Shown here: piece by piece, positions 1 to 11,535 of the stretch
How positions within the stretch are numbered: the stretch's first letter is position 1
Layout: each line of letters begins with the position of its first letter
Source: Aquilaria yunnanensis
Lineage: Eukaryota; Streptophyta; Magnoliopsida; Malvales; Thymelaeaceae
Assembly (NCBI GenBank): GCA_039654915.1
Contig: CM077594.1
Coordinates: forward strand, 20,025,001-20,089,000
Direction: 5' to 3'
Length of the DNA: 64,000 bases
The notes under the pieces: model-generated
What the model was told of the DNA's origin: nothing
Databases searched by the model: none
What the model saw: the letters and a program-made list of their open reading frames with translations, nothing else
Made by a program: the position numbers and the translations under genes

Positions 1-583
1 GGCCTTGTCCCTCCACTTCAACCTTTCTCTTCAATCTCAAACTCACTATTCGATCGCTTGTAGCACATCATTCCCCCTACCACAACCTCAAATCCGAATT
101 CAATGTGATTCAAATCTTATTCTTTTCATATTTAATGAGTGTAATGGAAAACAAATCGATGCAATTAAAGATGTGGGGCAGCCACAACATGGTAATTGAA
201 GGACAACATTCAAGGTAGTGCCTAAATCTCTACTGGGTCTAGTACTTTTAGTTTTATTGTTGCGTAATTAGATGTGTACAGACTGAATTAGAGTTTAATG
301 CCATCTTGCAAATAGTTTCATCTTGCTTGGGCTTGGGCTTTTCTTATTTTGCCTCATCTGTCATTGCCCTTGTAGTTTTGGTTTAAACAATATACGGGTC
401 ATGGTAGATTGCAGACTAATTGAATAGGAAGTTTAAATCATTATTGTTGGAGTGGCTTATTGTTTTGAGTGTGGTCCTGTATATGGATATTTCTCTTAGT
501 ACAATTAAATGTTATTAGCTGTTAAAAAAAACATACTTATATGTTTGTACATCTCTTTTCAATTTATCCCTTCCAAAATTGAC
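1..583. repeat. Left copy of a 583-bp direct duplication
   Basis: This stretch matches 3119-3701 with scattered substitutions, from GGCCTTGTCCCTC at the start to CCAAAATTGAC at the end. The two copies lie in the same orientation, about 3.1 kb apart. Similarity stops sharply at 583 (GACATACC) and 3701 (GACAAATTG). The left copy may continue beyond the window. A short open frame (5-199) is not convincing coding sequence. The pair could be a segmental duplication or the ends of an element, but no LTR-type TG...CA ends, primer site or target duplication could be seen. Confidence 0.85.
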
Positions 584-2740
584 ATACCTAGCAAAAAAAA
601 TTTCCTTTTTAATATTCTTGGAAAATAGCTTTCCATTTTATAAAGATATGGAAAACACTATATTTGTTGTTTTCCCAATTTTCTAAAAATTCTCTCTCAC
701 GATCTCACGATCTTTACTCTAACTGTCATCGCTACCACACACAAATCTCTCCTTTGCCTTCACCATCTAACCAACCTCCCTATCACCGTTACCAGGCCAA
801 GGTCGTCAAACTCTTCACGCAACTAACCAGCCTGTCTCTCTCTCTCTCTCTTTCTCTTTCTCCACAAATCAGATCGCTAAATCCTCTCATCTCTCCTTCA
901 ATTACAAGCGACTAAGTTACCATTAAGAATAAAGCGAACCTAAAGAAGCAATAGCAGCGGCATCAAAGCTTTGGAATTGCAGAATCAATGACAGAAGTGG
1001 GATGGCAGTGGAAGATGGCAGCGGTGCTCGAAATATCATGTGTCTGTGGTGCAAACATAAGGGATAAAAAATGTAGGAGCCTTAGCAGCAAAGAGCAAAA
1101 CATTGGGGACTAGCTTTCGCATTTTACATTTTTAGTTTTGAAGCTTATAAACTTAGGAGATACTCTATTATAATGCACTAACTTTCCTTTAACTTTCAAC
1201 TAAAGCATTGAACTTTCCAATGTAATATGTGTGTGTGTGTGTGTGTGTAATCATATTTACTTATTTTAGAACATATTTACTTATTTTAGAACAACTAAAC
1301 ATGTTTTCTAAAACATACTTTAGAAAATTGTACATAGAAAATAAAAACATATAACAAAAAATAAAAATTGAAAATTGTTTTCTGCATCAAAATGCCCACT
1401 TAATTTTTCTAGTTCTCACTTTGTCTTTGTGCTTAATAAGTTTTAATGAGAACAACAAAATGTTTTCTTTGCATTAAAGGATGCTAGCAATTGAAGGGCA
1501 TGAGTAAAAAATCTTTAAACCTATATGACTTTGATTTCTCCAAACCCTGTAAAAATATGCAAAATAATATATTAAAAACAAATTAAGCTAGGGAATTTTA
1601 CAAAAAACTCCTAAGGTTTGGCTTAGCCTACATTTACTCTTCATTATTTTCAAAAACCTAAACTTATCCCTTAAATAGTAAACTCTGTCAATCTCTATTA
1701 AACCAAAAAATGGGGGAAAATCCAGCTTTTATACCTGCCATCTTTATTTAGAAACTATGACTTGTAAACTTTTACATTTACCAAATCAGCCCCCATCTCC
1801 AACTGACCAACTTCATGGCTCGACTTCAAAAACATATAAAGGAAAATATTCATGGGAGCTGGGTCGAGTATGGGACAATGTTTCTAGAGTAGGGAGGTTA
1901 GGTGAATTGAGGGATAGTGAGTTAAGAAAGAGAGTTAAAAATGAGTTGGATGGAGGTGATGATGCAGAGGAGCAGGATGATTTTGGTAAGGAAGAGGAGC
2001 AAGTCCCACTGTTGGATATGATCTAGATTTCTAATTTATAGATTGTGGAGGTTTTTTTTAAATGCCGAAAGAAAAGTGAATTTTATTAATAGGGAAATAA
2101 TACATCTTTCTATAAATACAACACCGTGGTTTCGGCTTTTTGATTCTAACATACAACCATAATGCAAAAGAATGTGGAAAACAATGAGCAATACAACAAT
2201 AGCTTAATGAAATCAAAGGACCTTTTAGGTTATAGAAAAACATTGGTAAGATCCAGAAACTTTCTAAGATAATCAATCACAAATTTGTCACCATAATAGC
2301 AACAAAAAATGTTCACTAGAATGACCTCATAATTATTCAGCAAAAGATTCTCCTAATTGGCTTTGGAACATGTAGATGTTTGTAACTTCATATTCAACTT
2401 CTTCAGTTAGTCAAGTTAGCTTTGTGGGTCATTATAAATTGAGAACCAGAGTACTAAATTGCATTCAACCCCACAAGTTTGCATAGTTTATCACAAAGTA
2501 TGAAAGTGATTGTAGTTTGTGGTTCTAATCTTGCAAAAGTAAAACGTATGGGTTTATTTTTTACTTTATATTGATTTTCCTTTCTGTGTGTTATTTCTAA
2601 CTTAGATAGAATCTTGTAGAAAATGACAACTCCAGTCCTTAGATTTTCTTCATCATACTCCTAGCACTCTAAACTTTATTCATCATGCTTCTAACACCCT
2701 AAACTTCCAAAAACATAATAATCAACCAATTTGTTGCTTT
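584..2740. other. AT-rich intergenic stretch with repeats, no gene
   Basis: The stretch holds a pyrimidine-rich block with a (CT)n run near 835-862, a (GT)n run near 1211-1228, and a solitary terminal repeat at 1592-1680 described separately. An open frame at 1757-2026 (89 codons, acidic tail ending PLLDMI) has no recognisable domain. I see no convincing exon structure. Confidence 0.5.
1592..1680. repeat. Solitary Mutator-like terminal repeat
   Basis: The stretch (GGAATTTTACAAAAAACTCC..., then CTAAACTTATCCCTT) matches the terminal repeats of the elements at 8960-9401 and 40671-41133. Shared blocks are CCTAAGGTTT, a CTTA-CTACA block, TTATTTT and AAACCTA. No matching inverted end was found downstream within 1 kb, so this is probably one end of a broken copy. 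Confidence 0.5.
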
Positions 2741-2799
2741 TTAAATATAAGTAAAATAAATTTTCCCTAATAATTTCAATAATTTTCCCATTTTTCCTA

Positions 2800-2960
2800 A
2801 TAACATCACCAGAAAGCTTGTTTTCCCAATTTCGCAATCACCTAACAAATTGATCTTTAAAGGAACCAAATCTAAATTCGCCTCGTCCCTAGTAACGGCT
2901 CTCACCAATGCATTCAGCACTTCACCATCGAAAGGCCCCTCGCCATCAGGTACCAGAAAA
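2800..2960 (-). pseudogene. Fragment of a Spg1/SGP-like small GTPase gene
   Basis: The minus-strand frame (part of a 105-codon ORF, 2741-3058) contains LVPLKINLLGDCEIGKTSF. That is the first beta strand and P-loop (GDxxIGKTSF) typical of plant septum-promoting GTPase homologues (SGP1/SGP2, related to yeast Spg1/Tem1). A polar stretch before it resembles the variable N-terminal arm of that family. After the P-loop the frame runs into low-complexity Leu/Lys codons, and no switch II, NKxD or SAK motifs follow, so the rest of the GTPase is missing. It lies between the two copies of a direct duplication. Probably a captured or broken gene piece; certainty is moderate because only about 20 residues are diagnostic. 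Confidence 0.5.
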
Positions 2961-3118
2961 GATGAGCTCTGACAACCCAATCTGGTAATGGACAGGCTTC
3001 TTGGTGCAAGGGCAGGCAAGAATTTAGTCTCATGTCCTTTCTTCTTTGTCAGCCTCATCCCATTACCTCCTTTATGTTTCCTTAGCCTTAATCCATTGCC
3101 TCCTACGCCTCTTTCCCT

Positions 3119-3701
3119 GGCCTTGTCCCTCTACTTCAACCTCTCTCTTCAATCTCAAACGCGCTATTCGATTGCCTATAGCCCATCATTCTCGCCACCC
3201 CAACCTCAAATCCAGATTTAATGTGATTCAAATCTTATTCTTTTCCCATTTAATGAGTGTAGTGGAAAACAAATCGATGCAATTAAAGATGTGGGCGGCA
3301 ACAACATGGTAGCTGAAGGACAACATATAAGGTAGTGCCCAAATCTCTGCTGGGTCCAGTATTTTGAGTTTTATTGTTGTCTAATTAAATGTGTACGGGC
3401 TGAATTGGAGTTTATTTCCATCTTGCAAATGGTTTCATCTTACTTGGGCTTGGGTTTTTCTTATTTTGCTTCATTTGTCATTGCCCTTGTACTTTTAGTT
3501 TGAATGGCATACGGGTCATGGTAGATTGCAGACTAAATGAATAGGAAGTTTAAAACATTGTTGTTGGAGTAGCTTATTGTTTTGAGTGTGGTCCTATATA
3601 TGGATATTTCTCTTAGTACAATCAAATGTTATTAACTGTTAAAAAAAATATACTTGTATGTTTGTACATCTCTTTTCAATTTATCCCTTCCAAAATTGAC
3701 A
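3119..3701. repeat. Right copy of the 583-bp direct duplication
   Basis: Second copy of the sequence at 1-583, same orientation. It differs by scattered point changes and short indels, so the duplication is not recent. It starts directly beside the Spg1-like GTPase fragment. Open frames through it (2988-3221 and 3046-3312) are Ser/Pro/Leu-rich and differ in frame from those of the left copy, which argues against a conserved protein. Confidence 0.85.
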
Positions 3702-4218
3702 AATTGAGACTTTGTACTTTAGTTGTAATATAAAGGTAATATTGGTAAATTTTAGATAATATGTCTATGTGACATCAGTTCATATAAATCTGACATCGAA
3801 GCTCATTCAATGTGTTTTCTTTATTGAACACTCAATTGGTGTTTGCCTCCAACCTAAACTTGATCTCTATTGACATTTTTGTATTCTGTCAGTTCTTTGG
3901 CTTGTCTACTAGGCTAGATGTTGTGTTGACCCCTATAAGGGGAAGAACATTAATTATTGATTAGTTTCCTTCACTTTGTTTTCAAACTCAGAAAGTGTAA
4001 TGGGGAAAGTGATGAAGGTGGGATTTGAATCATCGACTTCTGTCTGGTGTCCCCTAACACTTATGTTATTTTGTCAAGGCACATGTGACAGTTTTCTTGA
4101 AATTGAAAGCATTAATGTTCATTTTTTTATATGGATAAAGAAATAATTAATGAACAGAATGAAACAAGTTAACAAATTATGCCTAAAAACAAAATTAAAC
4201 ATAATTAAGCTGTAATGA
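3702..4218. other. AT-rich intergenic stretch
   Basis: No open frame, RNA gene or element end was recognised here. The right end contains the 8-bp target site GAACTACC (4219-4226) of the next element. Confidence 0.5.
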
Positions 4219-4659
4219 GAACTACCTAATGGTGGGCCTGACCGGCCTGGCCAAGCTTAGGCCTGGTTAGGTTAGGCCTAGGCATGGCACACAAAATACG
4301 TGTTGGGCTTAAGCCTAACCCGTGCGAACCCAGGCCTCGGCTATGCTTTTATTTTTTTTTTTATTTTTTTGATTTTTTAAAAAATATTTGGTAAATTATG
4401 ATTATAGAGAGAAACACCATAATGAATGTAATATTTATTAATAAAAAGCCAAGCAGTGCTTACAAATAACTTGGAACGGGCCTTACATGAGAAAATGAGA
4501 AAACATTCCAAAAAGGCTGAAAATAAAACCTATAATTTATGCTCAATAGCATAATCAAATCAAATACATTCTAACAACCAAAAAGAAAAATATAGGATGT
4601 AGAAGCCTCCTTATCATCTTGCACATCATTATCTGAACTCTTTTGGTTTTACTTTCTTA

Positions 4660-6539
4660 AGGCAGCAAGATCCCAGTCAGGTGGCATATGCAGACCTCCA
4701 CTACTTCTTGACTCAACGTTGTTCATTTCTCTAAAAATGACTTATTTTCTAGCATTGAAAGCAGACTTGGATGCAACAGTGAAAATCGGTACTGTTAGAA
4801 CTCCCTCGCAACGATGGACAGAATAGGAAATTTGTTGCTTTTCGCTTTCCACAACTTCAAAATATCATCATTACTTGTCTCAAATAAGGTGTAAAGGTAT
4901 TTATCTACTTTTGGTAGGCTAGAGGATAGGGGTTGGGGACATTTAAGTAACTGTTCATAAAGGTGTAATTTGTGATCCGAAACCCCAACTTGAACCTAAA
5001 CCCAAACCTGAACCCAATCCTAATTTTCGGGTTCAAGTTCAGGTTGTAAGAAAGAAAAATGAGGATGCGAGTTGGCCCGATCTGACCTTATTTTGAAACT
5101 TCAATTGTCAAGTTAGGTCGAGTTGACCAAAAAATACCCAACTCGACCTTATATTATATAGCCCAAGCCTAACCCCACTCTTATATTATATAATAGCCCA
5201 GCCCAACCTAATTTGTAAACCCAATAACCGACCTAAATCCCAATTCTCCCAATTCCTAATTTCAATGTTTTAACCTTAGTTCATATTTCCTAATCTTAAT
5301 CCCAGCCCTCCATTGTTATCGATTCATTGGCCTCCGGCCTCTAGCCTACCTTCGTCCCTTGTCGTCCCTTCTCTCCCTCCCTTGATTCGACATCGCTCAT
5401 TGTCCTTCCCTGATTCGGCATCCATTGTTGTCCTTCCCTTGTATTCAGCTTCCCTTCATCCCTCATCATCACCTCCTCCGAGCCGTAAGCCACCTACTAA
5501 GCTGCCACTATCGCCTGACTCCGATGCTCTGAGGAGCACCGAGCTGTTGCCACGTTGAGCCCTTTAGTCACTACTGCGCTTGCCCTGTCTTCCAACCAGT
5601 CAGTCACCATAGTCAAGTCGAAAAACCATTCAATGAGAACAATTACTGTAGCAGTAGAAAAAATGGTGCAAATATCGAGTCAATCTAACGTTAACCCGAC
5701 CCTAATCGGGTTAGGGTTGGTTCAGGACTTAACTAAATTAGGATCGGGTTAGGGTTAAGGTTATTTGGGTTAGAGTTAGCCTGTAAAAATCAGGTTTTAA
5801 CCCGAACTTGACCCTACAACTCGAACTTTCACCCCTAACTGTTCCACAGGGTTGAAGGTGCTAATGATGAGGAGGATGAAGTGCCACTAATGGAGAAATT
5901 AATGGTTCTTACCTTGTTTTTGTAGCAGGATGAATACACCTTGTAAAGCTCTCGCTAATACTTATCCACTTTAGCTTTTATAGCTAAACCACTAATATGC
6001 TATATTTCCAAAAAACTATAGTATCCCTCAAGTAAAAACATTGTACTTGGAATTTTCATAGTCAAGTGAAGTGCAGATGCAAGTAAAAAAATGCGGGGAA
6101 TGTAAAAAAAAAATATAACCTACTTGTCCTTCATTGCTTTATTGGTGTCTTTTAAAAATGAATTTGTCTTGCATTATTTCAAAAAATAAACAACATTTAC
6201 CAGATACATCAAAACCTTATAGACAGTGGGATAATAAACACTAAACAAAAAACCTTCAGCGCCATCTAGGACTTGGCTTTAAGGTATCGGTTTCGACCAG
6301 TCACCTTCGTGCTGATCAACGATTAGAGTGGCAGTCTTTTGGACTTCAATGTCATCATCAAATTGTTGCTTCTCAAACTCCAAATCAATATTTTTCATAT
6401 CAATGTTGGCGAGCTTGTCAACCTTTTAGATGTGAATCCCTTTTTTTGTTGAATTCTTGTGACAGAAGAACGACCCCAGGCTGGTGTGGGATGAAGAGCT
6501 CTTGGCAAGGGCAGGGCTAGTACTTTTCTTTGATGCCAT
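4660..6539 (-). pseudogene. Decayed hAT transposase, split by a nested element
   Basis: The minus strand from the ATG at 6539 reads MASKKSTSPALAKSSSSHTS, a Ser/Lys-rich N-terminus, and then meets a stop. Past the nested insertion, the stretch 4690-4920 read on the minus strand gives LPKVDKYLYTLFE, then DDILKLWKAKSNKFPILS and IVAREF, followed after a frame change by VPIFTVASKSAF. These correspond to the C-terminal dimerisation domain of hAT transposases (usual pattern: DILxWWK, FPxLS, ARDxLxVPxSTVASESAFS). Stops and frameshifts are present and the middle of the protein, with the catalytic region, is largely missing. Confidence 0.75.
4957..5836. mobile_element. Nested non-autonomous hAT element (880 bp)
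   Basis: This lies inside the transposase remnant of the larger hAT. The flanks repeat AACTGTTC (4949-4956 and 5837-5844), an 8-bp target duplication. The ends are degenerate inverted repeats: left ATAAAGGTGTAA, right complement AGGGGTGAAAG. Subterminal regions are rich in repeated CCCAACC/AACCCGA motifs in both orientations. The interior has a Ser/Pro/Leu-rich frame (5313-5558) with no known domain, possibly a captured fragment. No transposase is present. Confidence 0.8.
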
Positions 6540-7085
6540 TAAGCTGATGAAAATTAATGAGATAGAAAATTTAAGAGAGATTTAGGATAAATTAGTGTGA
6601 GATTAAGAAAATTATTGGAAAGCTTAAAGAAAATCATAGAGAAAGTAGTAAATGTAGAGATGAGTGTGTAAGAATTGATGTGAAAAGTGAGGAAATGAGG
6701 CCCTTTATTTATAGTAGTGGAAAAAAATTTATTGGATGAAAATACCCTAACAAACTAGTTGCTTATAGGAGTTAGATGAGGGTACAAAAGGTTTTTGGCC
6801 AAAAAAATTGTTAACAACACCTAGAGGTCCCTACTATGTCATTTTCCCATTTTTTTAAAGCAACACCTAGCCCTGCCCTGCGTGGACTAGGCAAGCTAGT
6901 CCAAGTAGTGCTTGGGCCCGGGCTTCAGCCAGTCCTTGCTTCATCCTCTTCAAGGCCATACATGGCCCACTTCTTTCTAAGTCTTACTCCTGCCGTTCTT
7001 TCACCATGCATGGGCCGGATTTGACCCAGGCCAATTTAGGGTTGGGCCGGGTCAGCCCGCCCCATTATTCACCTATAGAACTACC

Positions 7086-7958
7086 CCATCAGTGAAAATA
7101 GGTTGTTTGATGAGTACTTTTCTTTAGATGAGTATTTTGATATTTAGTAATTGTTCACTCAACTTATCTATGGATGGCTCGCATTGGCCGGTGTGATAGT
7201 AACGCAGATGGACACCCGCAAGCCACAGATAAAGCACGAATTTGAGAATTGACGCCACACTCTACACAAACCATGCACCCTAGAAGTCAGTTAATTGCAG
7301 CAAAAGTCCTCCAGCTTTCGCATAGCAAACCCATTTGCCATCTAGGTTTATGATTGTTTACTCTAATCCTTACTCTTGTAATAGATTGTAATAGAATCTG
7401 ATTTTAAAAAAAACTTATGTATGGATTAAAACTTTATACTTAAAGAAGTAAAATAATAATATTTTTTAACATTTTAAAAAAATTCAGTATTTCTTATTGA
7501 AAGTTCTTTTACTTGGCTTGGTATGGAGAAAAATTCATAAAATATTAGTCATATTAAAAAATATTATTTAAGTGATTATTAATTAGATCAAATATTAAAT
7601 TTCAAATAACATTTGTTTTAGGAAAACCAACTAAAATAAAAATAATGAATTAGTTTTAATGAGAAAAGAATAGAGCAACACTGGAAGTAGATGTGAAATA
7701 AGGGTAAAAGAATGTGTGAATGATTACATAGGAGCCGACCAATAATTATAAGTAAGTCTAGAGGTAAATTTAGATTCATCCTTATAAAGGAGCTCATAGA
7801 ATTAACAGTGGATATAGGACTTTAAAGGGTGATCCCCTCGCCATAGACACATATATGAACATTGGTTTTTTGAGTTACATGGTAATACCAAAGATCGCAC
7901 TATTTAAATGAATACTTCACAAAAATATGTGCCTTTTAGAAAAATATGAAATCTACAA
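7086..7958. other. AT-rich intergenic stretch
   Basis: The stretch is low in GC and full of stops in all frames. I see no element ends, RNA gene or coding region. Confidence 0.5.
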
Positions 7959-8687
7959 CCAAAAGTGCCCTAGTAGCCCTTGAAGTTATTATTTTATACT
8001 TAATTAATCCCTTCACTTTATCTTGTGTTTAACTTTTCCTAAACTTTGAAGACAAAAATTAGGATTAGATTGCACCAAAAGTTTCAAACCTTTAATTCGC
8101 ATTACAAATTGGTTTTGAGCCTCCATTTTGTGGTATATTAGTCTCAAGCCTTTAAATTTAATCCATATTGGTCCTTAGCATTTAAATAAAACTAAATTAG
8201 TAAAAAAAAATTATTTTACAAAAAGAAAATATTGATAATTTGAATGTCCATTAACTATTAAAAATTGTGGCGCATATTAAATTTATGAGAACACAATTGC
8301 TAAATAGCTTGAATTCTAACTTTCATATAATCATCTAATATCAGTTTCTTAGTATAATTTAAACTGTTTGGTCACTATTTTTCTATAAATTCAATATGTG
8401 TCATAATTTTTTTTACAGTTAATAAACCATTTAAACTATAATTTTTTACTCTCTGTGAATCAAGTTTTTATACCAATTCAATCTTGACTAAAGCTATAAA
8501 CTAATATGAAAATAATTATAAAGGTTTACAACCAATATGCAATGAAATGGAGGTCTAGAACCAATTTAAAATGGGATTTAAAGATTTTGGATTTTTTATA
8601 CAATTTATGAAAAAAATAAGCAATGAAAAAAATTCAAGGTCAAAGTGGGAAGAAACATGAAGGTCAAGGGGTTAGAAGGACTTTTCC
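7959..8687. mobile_element. Long inverted-repeat MITE, probably Mutator-like
   Basis: The left arm (CCAAAAGTGCCCTAGTAGCC, then ATTGGTTTTGAGCCTCCATT and AGTCTCAAGCCTTTAAAT) is mirrored by the complement of the right arm (GGAAAAGTCCTTCTAACCCC, then ATTGGTTCTAGACCTCCATT and GGTTGTAAACCTTTATAA). Each arm is roughly 200 bp long and diverged. The interior is AT-rich and non-coding. Long terminal repeats without coding capacity fit the Mutator-like MITE type. I could not read a clear 9-bp target duplication, so the boundaries are approximate. Confidence 0.6.
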
Positions 8688-8959
8688 AATAAAAGATTAT
8701 CTGTATAGAAAAGACAATGGCCCACTTTTATACTTTTTAAGGTAAAAAGACCTACTTTTTTATTTAAATAGATGTTATTAAATTTAGAGAATCCATTTGA
8801 AAATTAAATGGGTATATTTACCAAATTATATGTCACTTATCAATAAATTTTTGGGAAAAAGAGGTACTTGGACCATCTTAAATTATATGTAGATCTGCCT
8901 CTGCATAAGCCGAATAATATCTCTCAAATTTCCTAGTTATATGCGCATGTTAAATGGTT

Positions 8960-9401
8960 AGCCCCTGTTGTTTGATCTAACCTATACTTTGCCCCCTCTA
9001 TTTTACAAAACCTACATTTTACCCTCTATTTTTTTTATAATATCCAACAACAACCATTGAAACCCTAAATTAAATTATCTGATAACCATGTTTCAGTAAT
9101 TTAAATATTTTTTATATTTTTTCATAGCTAACTAGATTTTAAAAATACTGATATACATTTACAAGAAGAAAATGCACTTACAGAAAGAAAAAAATGATAA
9201 TTTAAAATATATATTAATTATAAAAAAATATTGGAGAGACTGATATTACCAGAAGATAACTATCGTACAGTTTAAATTATAGTTTCAGAAGTTATTATTG
9301 TACAATATAAAAGAATTAGGGGGCAAAGTGTAGGTTTTAAAAAATAAAGGGGGCAAGTTGTAGCTTAAGGTAAACCTTAGGGGCGTAATTGTAACTTTTC
9401 C
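8960..9401. mobile_element. Mutator-like MITE with 9-bp target duplication
   Basis: The element is flanked by perfect 9-bp repeats TAAATGGTT (8951-8959 and 9402-9410). Its terminal inverted repeats are about 65 bp: left GCCCCTGTTGTTTGATCTAA, then CTTTGCCCCCTCTATTTTAC; right complement GCCCCTAAGGTTTACCTTAA, then CTTGCCCCCTTTATTTTTTA. The left end lacks about 17 bp (a GGAAAAGTTACAATTAC block) present at the right end. The interior is non-coding. Relatives occur at 1592-1680 and 40671-41133. Confidence 0.8.
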
Positions 9402-9410
9402 TAAATGGTT

Positions 9411-11186
9411 TGTTCAACCATTATTCGCTAAATGAATGGTAATTATAAAATGAATATTGTGTTTGACAGATATTAAGTAGAGAGTTATTTAATGTCTTAT
9501 TTTTTTTTTATTTTGTCTATTTTTATTTAACTTGCATATTAATTAAAACTCTAAATTTTAAATTTTTTTTAAAAATATATATTTTTAAAATATTTTTAAA
9601 AATTAAATATTTCTTATTAAAATTTATTTTTTAAGATGAGTAAGGAAAATAATATTGTAAAAAATTGATCACTTTCTAATTTTTTTTATTCAAGAGATTT
9701 TTAGGTTGATGGACTATTAATTTTCAAATGACATTCCTTCTGGTCAAAAAATCAACAAAATTGAAAGTAATGTATTCTTAATGTGTTTTAAAATTGAAAA
9801 ATAGCAAAGCCAAGTATGTTTGTTTGTTATTAATAAAAACAAACTAAATCAAGTACGACCTTTGGCTCAAGCCACTCACCAAAAGTGGTTGGGAGTATGA
9901 TATGGAATATTCACAAGAAAGGAGAAATAAATTTCTTAGTTGTAGCACTGCTATTACCTAACTTTCTAGTACATAGCCCAAAAAGTTAGCCAAGCCCTCC
10001 CAACCTCAGCCTAGCTCTCTATCTACTTTTACCCCTATACACCCAAGTTGTTCAATTCATCAGCTTACAACCTTAAGTATACGTAATCAAGTCATTCAAT
10101 GATACTTTGATATAATACTTATCCTAATGTTTTAGTTTGGTCCCAAACTACTACATCCTCCTTGATACCCTATGTTCATAAACAACCCTCTATCACATAC
10201 GGGAAACTGCTATATTGTTGAATTATCCATTGACAAAGAGTCTGAGATAGAAAAGTACTTTTGACTTGGGAGAAAAAAATAAAGGTCACCCTTCAAAAAA
10301 ATTGAATTAAAACCCTGTGGAGGATTATCAACCAAGTTCTTTTATATTCCACAAATGAGTTTGGTCGCTACCCTAATCCGGCAACCAATATGCCAAGATA
10401 GTTATCAGCTGGTAGAGGTGGAGACAAAAGGTTAATAGAGGGTGTTTGGTCTCTCCAAACATTTTCTATAATTATATATATAGTAGTATATTTTGTGAAG
10501 TATTTTGAAAAATTAAATAGATATCTATATACACCTACAAATACACACATATAAAAAAAAAGAAAATAACTATTGATATTATTTTTTTCCATTTAAAAGT
10601 TTACACCTTTATGTGTATTAAAAGAGCCTAAAATATATTTAAAAATAGTTGTCTTTTACATTTTTTGAGACATTTTAAGACCCACACAAAAAAAAAAGCA
10701 CAATCTCTCCCTAAATTTTTTTCTATATTAGACTCATATGGCTATTGAAAACTGGAACTAGCATAGAGAATGAGTTTTTGAATATTTTTTACTGAAAAGC
10801 TTTATAAGAAAATGTTACGAAAAGTGTGTGTGTGTGTGTGTGTGTGTGTGAGTGCACATATTGATACATGTGTGCATGCTTGCATATATGTGTGTGTATG
10901 TTTTGATCAACTCTATACCCCACATTATCCAACATATACTCACTCACTCACTATAAAGAGAATAACCTTGTTACATAAGTTTGGGCTTGAACCTTGATTG
11001 ATCATGTGATATGATACTCTTTATGCCATTGGGCTAAGGCCCAAATGACAGTTTGTTTTTTTCTTTTTGTAATAAGAAATAATAACATAGCTAATTGGGA
11101 TGATGGGAAAGCAAGGAAGAAGCTTAAGTGTGTGCTGGAGATACATGTTGTCTAGGCATGATTATCAAAAAGCAGTTTTTTAAGGC
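9411..11186. other. AT-rich intergenic stretch with a GT microsatellite
   Basis: No credible gene was seen. A (GT)n tract lies at about 10824-10850 and creates a Cys/Val-rich frame that is not a real protein. Short open frames at 10368-10592 (-) and 10812-10997 (+) have no domain signature. Confidence 0.55.
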
Positions 11187-11535
11187 TCAATTCATTTTAA
11201 CTTAAATTAATTTGATCCAAGATAATCTATTTTTATTTTTAATTTTTTTTACCTAGAATTAATTTCATTTGAAAAAAAATACTATGAAAGTGTAATACTT
11301 CATTGTTAGTAAACTTTTTATGATATTATTAAATTTTTATGAATTTTATTTTTTAGGCATTAAAAAGAAAAATTCATAAAAATTTAATAATATTATAAAA
11401 ATTTTATTTTCAATGGATTATTGCACCTACATAATATTGATTTTTAATTAAAATTGGTTCTAGGAAAAAAAAGAATGTAAAAATAAAAATAAGTTTGTTT
11501 AGATTAAGTTGACCTAAGACAAAACAAAGTTGGTG
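11187..11535. mobile_element. Fold-back MITE of about 350 bp
   Basis: This is nearly a complete imperfect palindrome. The left arm contains AATCTATTTTTATTTTTAA, TTTACCTAGAATTAATTTCA and TATTATTAAATTTTTATGAA. The complement of the right arm contains AACTTATTTTTATTTTTACA, TTTTCCTAGAACCAATTTTA and the same TATTATTAAATTTTTATGAA block. There is no coding capacity. Terminal bases and target duplication were not resolved, so the superfamily is open. Confidence 0.6.

Larger units (their letters stand above)
4227..7077 (-). mobile_element. hAT transposon, 2.85 kb, with 8-bp target duplication
   Basis: The element is bounded by perfect 8-bp direct repeats GAACTACC at 4219-4226 and 7078-7085, the duplication length of hAT transposons. 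Its ends are inverted and GC-rich: the left has GGTGGGCCTGACCGGCC and the complement of the right has GGGGCGGGCTGACCCGGCC, a style common in plant hAT ends. The interior carries a decayed transposase on the minus strand and a second hAT at 4957-5836. The left end seems to lack about 13 bp present in the right end. It cannot encode its own transposase. Confidence 0.85.

Noticed and set aside
1..3701. The 583-bp direct repeats as LTRs of a retrotransposon.
   Set aside because: No TG...CA ends, primer site, polypurine tract or pol/gag sequence lies between them, and no target duplication could be read.
10812..10997. A 61-codon Cys/Val-rich frame.
   Set aside because: It is the translation of a (GT)n microsatellite.
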